NCBI GenBank assembly: GCA_963971285.1
Contig: OZ020249.1
Location: 10,094,256 to 10,158,255 of the forward strand
Direction: 5' to 3'
Origin: Astropecten irregularis
Lineage: Eukaryota > Echinodermata > Asteroidea > Paxillosida > Astropectinidae
Length of the DNA: 64,000 nucleotides
Part shown: in pieces, positions 54,277 to 61,800 of the stretch
Layout: the number at the start of each line of letters is the position of its first letter
How positions within the stretch are numbered: the first letter of the stretch is position 1
Program-made: the position numbers and the translations under genes
The notes under the pieces: model-generated
The model's input: only the letters and a program-made list of their open reading frames with translations
The model's database searches: none
Told to the model about the DNA's origin: nothing

Positions 54277-54466
54277 CATTCTGTACATCGCATACTTCCG
54301 CTCTTTATTTCAAAGGCGAAGATTTTCACCACTTGAGGGCGCTGCTAAATGTAAATAGAAATTACGCGGTATCTGCATTTTCTGTTCAAGTTGGAGTTCA
54401 AATCTTGATGATTTTTGGATCATCGGCCAAATGATCTCAAGTAGATCGGTCATTTTACATCCATTG
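54277..54466 (+). promoter_or_regulatory. Possible noncoding first exon of the kinesin gene
   Basis: A strong donor-like site, CCATTG|GTAAGT, lies at 54,466/54,467, downstream of sequence with normal base composition and no simple repeat. An acceptor follows at 55,791 or 55,797, just before the first coding exon. This would make a 5' UTR exon here with an intron of about 1.3 kb. There is no TATA box or other core promoter signal I would trust, and the exon is a guess from the donor alone. Confidence 0.25.
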
Positions 54467-54559
54467 GTAAGTCAAAGTGTAATTGTGGCCGGCTATTATA
54501 ATATGATGTGTCAGTGACAGTGATCTAACGTTAGTGAACTTATGGAGCATGGAGTAGTC

Positions 54560-54720
54560 TGTCATGTCTGTAGGCCAACGTTAGGCCTAACGTTAGTACT
54601 ACTAGCAGTAGTACTGTAGTAGTACTAGTAGGCCCTAGTCAGTACTAGTAGCCTATTACTAGCCTAGTAATATGGCCTAATACTAGTAGGCCTATACTAA
54701 TACTAACGTGTTAGTGCTGT
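54560..54720. repeat. Cryptically simple AGGCCT/TAGTACTAG region
   Basis: The stretch is built from short palindromic words (TAACGTTA, AGGCCT, TAGTACTA, ACTAGT) in irregular order, with no fixed period. Such mixtures are common in echinoderm and other deuterostome noncoding DNA. Confidence 0.6.
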
Positions 54721-55791
54721 TGCAACGAATCTTTTACCATAACCAACTGCCCGAATCTTGGAATCGTCGGATTTGCAAATCCGGTGCGACAAAACTAGGA
54801 ATCCCAGTTTCATTGACGTAACCGCGGTCAGGTTAAAGAAAAGGCAGTACATGTACATGTCCAGTGTATTGGTTTATTTAGCTGTCGTTTATTAGATTTG
54901 TGTAGACCAAGTAACTTGTTTTGGGCGCTGAACTCCCTTTTTTTAATTTTGGGGTTGACGGTTGGTCTAGCGCCCAAGAGAATTGTATTGACCTAAATGC
55001 GTTGTGCACGGAAAAATTATATTTATAAAAGGAATTGTAAAAGCAGAACCAATTTGAATTGTCATAAAGAAGTTCAAAGGTTAATTCCTACCCTATCATG
55101 GACTCTACCCTGTTAGTAAGTGCATTCTTTTGTTGTTTTATTGGAAAAATAGTATACCATTGACGTGTTTATTTGCTTACTGGTGGGTGGTTATATTGTA
55201 CGAACTGTGCAATGAGGTCATGTTTACATTGGGACTTGATTGTCATAGCAACGCGTGGGGAGTATTGGTATTGTGTTAAAGCAATGCATTGCATACAGCA
55301 CTGCACTGTTGTACGACGTACGAACTGTTTAATTCGTTCAGCACTTCTTCAAATTACGTTTAGTTTTCGTACCAGGTATACACTTTTTTGGGAAAAAATA
55401 TGCTCTGTTGGTTTGTTTGTTATCAAAGCCTTCTCTTTTCTACATGTTTCTTTAAGTTTCTTGGCCACAGAGTTGTTTATTACCACTCATCGCAAGTCAA
55501 CGCAAGTCACCTCATAAGGCTGCTTCTACATGTAAGCTGTGTAACTTGAGAAGATTCATACTCACAATATACCAAATGATTGTTTTCTATTGAGTATTTA
55601 AACATGTTAAATGGCTTCATACTTAATAGCTTAAGACCAGCCTTGTGATTTGACTTGTGATGTGACTTGTGATGGCAAGTACTTAATTGATTCTGTCTCT
55701 TGGGGTAAATTTCGAAATTCGAACACAAGATTATTAAATCAAGACATTTTATACCTAACATGCCTAATGACTGGCTTGATATTTTCTTCAG
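54721..55791. other. Unique DNA upstream of the first coding exon
   Basis: No gene is supported. Short direct repeats of TGACTTGTGATG lie near 55,640-55,675. An open frame from 55,650 runs in frame into the first coding exon, so a longer N-terminus without the proposed upstream intron cannot be excluded. Confidence 0.4.
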
Positions 55792-55823
55792 TTGCAGATT
55801 TTAGACGGCTACATTTAGCAATC

Positions 55824-58800
55824 ATGCCTCACAAGCCGCCTGTGATGGATCTTTCTCACTTTATACCGGAGAAAATTAAGGAATGCGATCGCAAATTACG
55901 GGTAAGCAACAATACAGGCTCTGGGAAATCTTCCACCTACAATGTGAAAAAATTATGACGCTTACTGATTTTGTAGCTGATGATGTTTTTGTATTCATTG
56001 AGTTTCTGAAGACTGTTATGTTAGCTTTTGCATTTTCATTGATGTCAGTTTAGTGAAGCCTGCCTTTTCAAAAATCATTTTGACTTATAGCAAAAAGATG
56101 AGAGGATCGTTGCCTTGGAAACGGAAAATGCCATGCTGTATCTGAGACTTGCGCAGGTGAGAATTGGAGAGAATAGAAACTTTCGGGGCTAATGAGAGAA
56201 AACTTATGTGAGAAATCTTCAAGATGGAATTGTGATTCTGCAACCTCATTGAGAAGCCAGGCCAGGACTGGGCGAATTTGTTAAGGCTCTTGGGCTTCTA
56301 CAGTCCCCGGCCTTGAACTGCCAACTTGAAGCCCCAGCTTAGTCCTGGCTCATTGTTGACACCAGCCTGACTGAAAGATTGGGCCAGTCATTTAAAAGCC
56401 TGGCCAGGCCTGGGCTTTGCCTGGAGTCTTGGGCTTCTACAATCCCCGGCCTTAAACTACCAACTTGAAGCCCTTGCTTTGTTGTTTGTCCTGGCTCATT
56501 GTTGACACCAGCCTGACTGAAAGATTGGGCCAGTCAGCAGTCACTAACAAGTCTGGCCAGGCCCGGGCTTTGCCTTGGTCTTGGGCTTCTACAATCACCA
56601 GCCTTGAGCTATCAATTTGAAGCCCCTGTTTTGTCTTGGCTCATTGTAATGATTGTTGACACTAGCCTGACTGAAAGATTGGGCCAGTCACTAACAAGTC
56701 TGGCCAGGCCCGGGCTTTGCCTGGGTCTTGGGCTTTTACAATCCCCAGCCTTGAGCTATCAACTTGAAGCCCCTGCTTTGTCACGGTTCATTGTTGACAC
56801 CAGCCTGACTGACAGATTGGGCTTGTCACTAACAAGTCTGGCCAAGCCCGGGCTTTGCCTGGGGTTTTGGGCTTCTACAATCCCCAACCTTCAACTATCA
56901 ACTTCAAGCCCCTGCTTGAACAAACCTGGGTCATTGTTGGGACTATACATGTATAACCTGATTGACAGATTGAGTCCATATTGATCATGGACATCTAGCA
57001 TGTCTAGAAGCCAGGCTTTATTGACTATCAGCTGCTCGCTTGTAGTGAAGTTCAGGGCCGACAAGAGAAATTAGTATTTTAAACCTTAATCACCTTGTCA
57101 TGAAATTGCATTACATTATACTGTATTCATTCCTCAACAAATAAGTTGGCACTTAGAATGCTAGGCTGACAGGAAAGCATTCAATTGGATGGCTTTGGGG
57201 CATATATTTTGGTTTTTCTTCCCATGTACGTATCCTCGCAGCTCCAAGGTGAGGTAGCTAGCAGCCATAAAGCCGTGGACCACATGAAGAGGCTGATGGA
57301 TACGGAAGACGAGTCACAACTACGCGTCTGGCAGACGTGCAATCAGATGTACAACAAAGTGCAGGTATGTAAAGCCCAAAACACCTGGGGCCAATTTCAT
57401 AAAGCTGCTTAGCACAAAAATTTGCTAAGCATATGACATTTCTGTCTCAATAAAAACAGGATTAACAACCAAATTTCCATGTGCTGTGTATCACTTGTGA
57501 TTGTTCTTTGGCTGTTGTTCGCTGACCATTAATATCAAATCAAATTTTCAATGGTGGTTTGTTTAATATTGGGCAAGCCATTTTTGTGCTAAGCAGCTTT
57601 TTGAAACTGGCGCCTGTTTCTCTCTCTCTCTGTTATCCTTGCTAATGCCACCAGCCATCAGTTTGACATCTTATCGGTGTTAGTAGGGATGAAAACCTGT
57701 TCCTTGTGTCAACCAGAGTGGGTTTCGAACCCAGAATACCACTGTGGAAGGTAAGGAAAGACTCATTGAAAACCACAGTAAAAATTACAAGCTGTGTTTA
57801 CTTCATAGTTCGGTATTGACCATGCTTGAATGCTCACGATCTGATATGATGCCATCTCTCGTTTTCCTAGGAGACCAAACGCGACCTCCAGCAGCTCCGC
57901 GACCTCGTGAGGTCAGTGCCCAGGCAGATGACCTTCGACCTGGAGCTCCTGCAGAACAAAGCGGCCAGTCTTAGCCAGTCGCTCATCACTGATAACCTGG
58001 ACATGCAAGGTACCGTGCACTAGACCGTCAATTTTCAAAGTTCTGGACAATTTCTGGACAATTTTGAGTTTAAGATGATCGCAGGTTGCCACCTCTAGGT
58101 TGGAGACTTTGGGGGAGACTTTGGGGATGACTTGTATCGTATCCACTTTAATATAACATCGGTGGACTGGTGTCACACAAGCTTGCCAGAAATATTTGAT
58201 GGCAAGCAAAACTGACTGAATATTTGCAATGAATGTTTGCAAGAAGTCGAGCATATAATTATTTCAACTTGTGTGAAATGTCTGCTTTGTATGTTACGAT
58301 GTCCAATTCACTACGCTTCACAATTTGCATGAAATATGAACCGGGCTTAACACTGTTTGGTAAAGTATTTTGAATCCATTTCCTCCCCCCCCCCCCTAGA
58401 GCTGAGAGAGCGCCTGAATGAGCTACAGGAAGAGGTCAAAGCAGCCAACGAGCGCTATGCCAAGGAGAAAAAACGGAGAAAAGACCTACACAATACCCTA
58501 GTTGTGAGTGTGGGTCTTGATTTTTCCAGCCAAGTTTGGGTGTCATCAGTTTTAATACTTTACTGATGTCTAGAGAATGAACTTTTATGTATCAATCTAT
58601 AACATTTTGATCAGATTTTCATCAAATATTAATTTGCCCAGTACAACCAATTTAGAACTTATTCCATCTAATCTAAAATCTTTTAAATGTGAACATAAGA
58701 AAAATTAAGTGGAACGGGATTCGAACCTGCAACCCCTGGGAATACCATAATGGTGCTCTACCTGTTTTTATCCATTCCTATGCTGTTGGTGTCATAAATT

Positions 58801-61800
58801 GTACATTATCTTTGTTCGTACGCTTTGCTTCTTGTTCAGTTTACAGTGGCTCAAAATGAATCCAGTCAATTTCCCTTGTGGTTATTTCATGATTATAATT
58901 TTAAACTGCATTCCTCATTATCAAGACATTTTTCCTGATCCTCTCATCCATTTATGTGCATCTTTACTTGCATGTTCTTGTCCTCTTGTCAATTAGCCTT
59001 TGAGAAAGATCCTGCTAGGATCGAGACGCGTCAGGCTCTCCTAACTCTAAGAAGTTTTTAAATGAAAAAATCAATACTGAATACCTATGGAACTGACCTA
59101 TGGTACTGATGGTACTGATCAAATAATGTAACTTTTGAATTGATTCTTTTCACCCTAAATCTTATGAAAATGGCTGTTGTAATGTACATGTAGCTCATGG
59201 GTGTTAAAATTTGTTTTGCGTCTTCTTTTATGCAAAGGAACTCCGTGGCAACATCCGTGTGCAGTGCAGAATGCGACCGGTTATGTCGAGGGACTTGAGG
59301 CTAGGAGCGACGGCCGAACAGGTGGTCCATGTTATCGACGACGTAAGCTAACGAACCATGTTCCTGTTAAAACAATAGATAAAAAGAAAATTGACTGATT
59401 AATTAACAAACAAGTTCAATCGTATTTAGGGAGAGGAACTTTGATATTGGTAGCATTTGGGCCTTGCTGAAAATCAAGACCGGGCCAGGGCTTTGCTTGG
59501 GGTCTTGGGCTTCTAGAATCCCAATAATGATGGTCTATCAGCTTCACTCCCTCGCTTTGTCCTAGATCATTGTTGGCAATTTTTGATTGAAAAGAGTAGT
59601 CTACAAATAATCATGGACAGTATCCAGAAGCCAGTCTTTATTACTTTCAAGCAGCTCTGTTGTAGTGAAGGTCAGGGCTGATGGGAGAATTTCAGGCCTG
59701 CAGGCCCGGACCTGGCCATGGCCTGGCTTTTCAGTATCTGGGCCCAACTAATATTAGAGTTTTTCTCCCTTAGGAACAGCTTAGGAAATGAATCTGAACT
59801 GTGACTTGAGACAGAGACTATCAGTCCATTTAGCCTCACATCAGCTTATAAATTAGGGGGTTTACGAAACAGAGACTCGGGCTCCAGCTCTGTCATCCAT
59901 ATGCAAACCAGAGAATCTACTTCAAAACCGCAGCCATTTTAGAATGGATTCACGAAATGGAGCCGGAGCCTGAGCCTGAGCCTCCGTATCGTAAACCCCC
60001 TTACTTGGGAAGAAACTGTTATTATCTAATTTTTGTTCCTTATTGTTACTTGATTAATGTCAAATTAATATTTTGAAATTGTTCACCAACTTTTACTCAT
60101 ACAAAAGTGCTGTAAATGTTCATTTTCGCTGTGAAGGGCTTCGGGTATCTGTACTCCTTATTCAATGAATAAAAGCAATCCTTGATTAACACAATTTTTA
60201 AGTAATTATGAAATTCAAATATTTATTATAATCTCAGCTCATTACATTTTTATTATTGAATTAATTTTTCACATTCAGGAGAATATCTCTGTCAAGCATA
60301 ACAAGCCAGGAACTGGACCGGGCACTAAAGTCTTTGAGTTTGAACAGTGAGTTTAACATGTTCATTGGCTGATTTTGTTATTAGATCTGCCATAATTTCA
60401 TAGGTTTTTGTCAAAGAAATGCAGATTCATGGGCAAAAATATCAAGAAAGATACAGTCATCAGTCAAAAGTCATCTGTGAAATTCCCAGTCCCATACGGT
60501 GCCTACTTTTTGTGAGAAAACAGTGTTATGAAATTACCTTTAATCTTAGGGCCTGTTTGTTTTTAATGCACTGGATCCCAGATCTTCAGATCTACATCCC
60601 ATGCAGAGTACGCTAAAATGGGATCCGGATCAGTAGGATCTGTGATCTTAGGCGTTAAACAAACAGACCCTTGTAAATTCGGCCCCAGGGATATAAAACT
60701 GACTGCACATTCTGTTCAGACTTCAGAAATGTGAAAGAGGAAATATCAAACGGGCCCTCCCTCTCAAAAGATTAAATGAATTAGAAGAACTCTCTTAAAC
60801 AGCTGCCAAAGTGGCCTGCCAACTTCCAATAAGCTCTTGATCTACATCTACTCACAATGATGATGACTTTTTGTTTGTTTCATTAGCGTGTATTCCATGC
60901 AGGAGTGCCAGTCGGATGTCTTTGAGGAAGTCCAACCTTTGCTGACCTCACTTCTCGACGGGTAAGACGGGAATCCTAAGACACAAAAAAGAAAATTCCA
61001 TGTCAGTTCATTTTTAGAAATAATGGCTCTCCTGCAAGGATTGAAATGCCAAGCACTCTTAACTTGCCAGCATTGTATAGTTTATTAATTTCTGTTTGCT
61101 TAACGGTATTTAAGAAAGATTTGAGGCTTTGCATGGTGACAATTGGTATGTGGATCAGTTTGCGGAAACACCATGTAAGAATCGTACTTCTCACACTTAC
61201 GAGAAATGCGAACAGATAGAAGTGCGAAAGTACGAACGATTCTTAAATGGTGTTTCCGCAAACCGAACCACTTAATAACGGTATTTGTTTTCTCCAACTT
61301 TTCTGGCAAGGAATACATGTGAATCCTAATAGTGTACCACCATGAGTTTGCAACGGGTTGGCTAATCACAATGCGCGGAATCTGTCAACCCTTTCTAGAC
61401 GCTCATTGGGTTTACAAATTGTGATTGACCAACTTTGCAAAGTCTTGGTGGCGCACTGTGTGGAATCACTTGAAGCCCTAATTATAAGAGGTAGGGCCTA
61501 ATCTTGGCTTTGGCTCCGGCTTCGGCTCTGGCTTCATCGCTGTCATTTGCTGAAAATATAGGTTGTGGTTTTTCATTGAAGCTGAAGCTCTGTTTTCTTG
61601 TTCAAAGCAGAGAACCAACTTCTGCAGCCGATTTCACCAAACTTCAAATGTTGCATACGCTACATTTTGCTGCGTAACTAATATGCAACATTTTCCTGCC
61701 TTGGTTGCACAAGTAATGGCCGTTTCACGAAAGTTACGCAACATTTGTATGTTGTGAAAGTTACGCAAAACTTCGTGAAATCGGCTGCAGAACCGCAGCC

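Larger units (their letters stand above)
56091..58503 (+). other. Coiled-coil stalk exons of the kinesin
   Basis: Exons at 56091-56156, 57242-57364, 57871-58009 and 58400-58503 encode residues 27-170. The sequence is rich in E, K, R, Q and L with heptad-like spacing, for example RERLNELQEEVKAANERYAK in the last exon. The first three boundaries are phase 0; the 58,009/58,400 boundary splits a Glu codon. This segment would dimerise the motor. Confidence 0.8.

Noticed and set aside
54903-54979. Interleaved complementary words TAGACCAA/TTGGTCTA and TTGGGCGCT/AGCGCCCAA
   Set aside because: The order is crossed rather than nested, each match is only 8-9 bp, and no element boundary accompanies them; likely coincidence.
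56604-56984. 126-codon open frame in intron 2
   Set aside because: It reads through the internal minisatellite, repeats itself, and lies between two in-frame kinesin exons.
58685-58770. Functional tRNA gene on the minus strand
   Set aside because: The B box is good but no acceptor or anticodon stem closes; a SINE head fits better.
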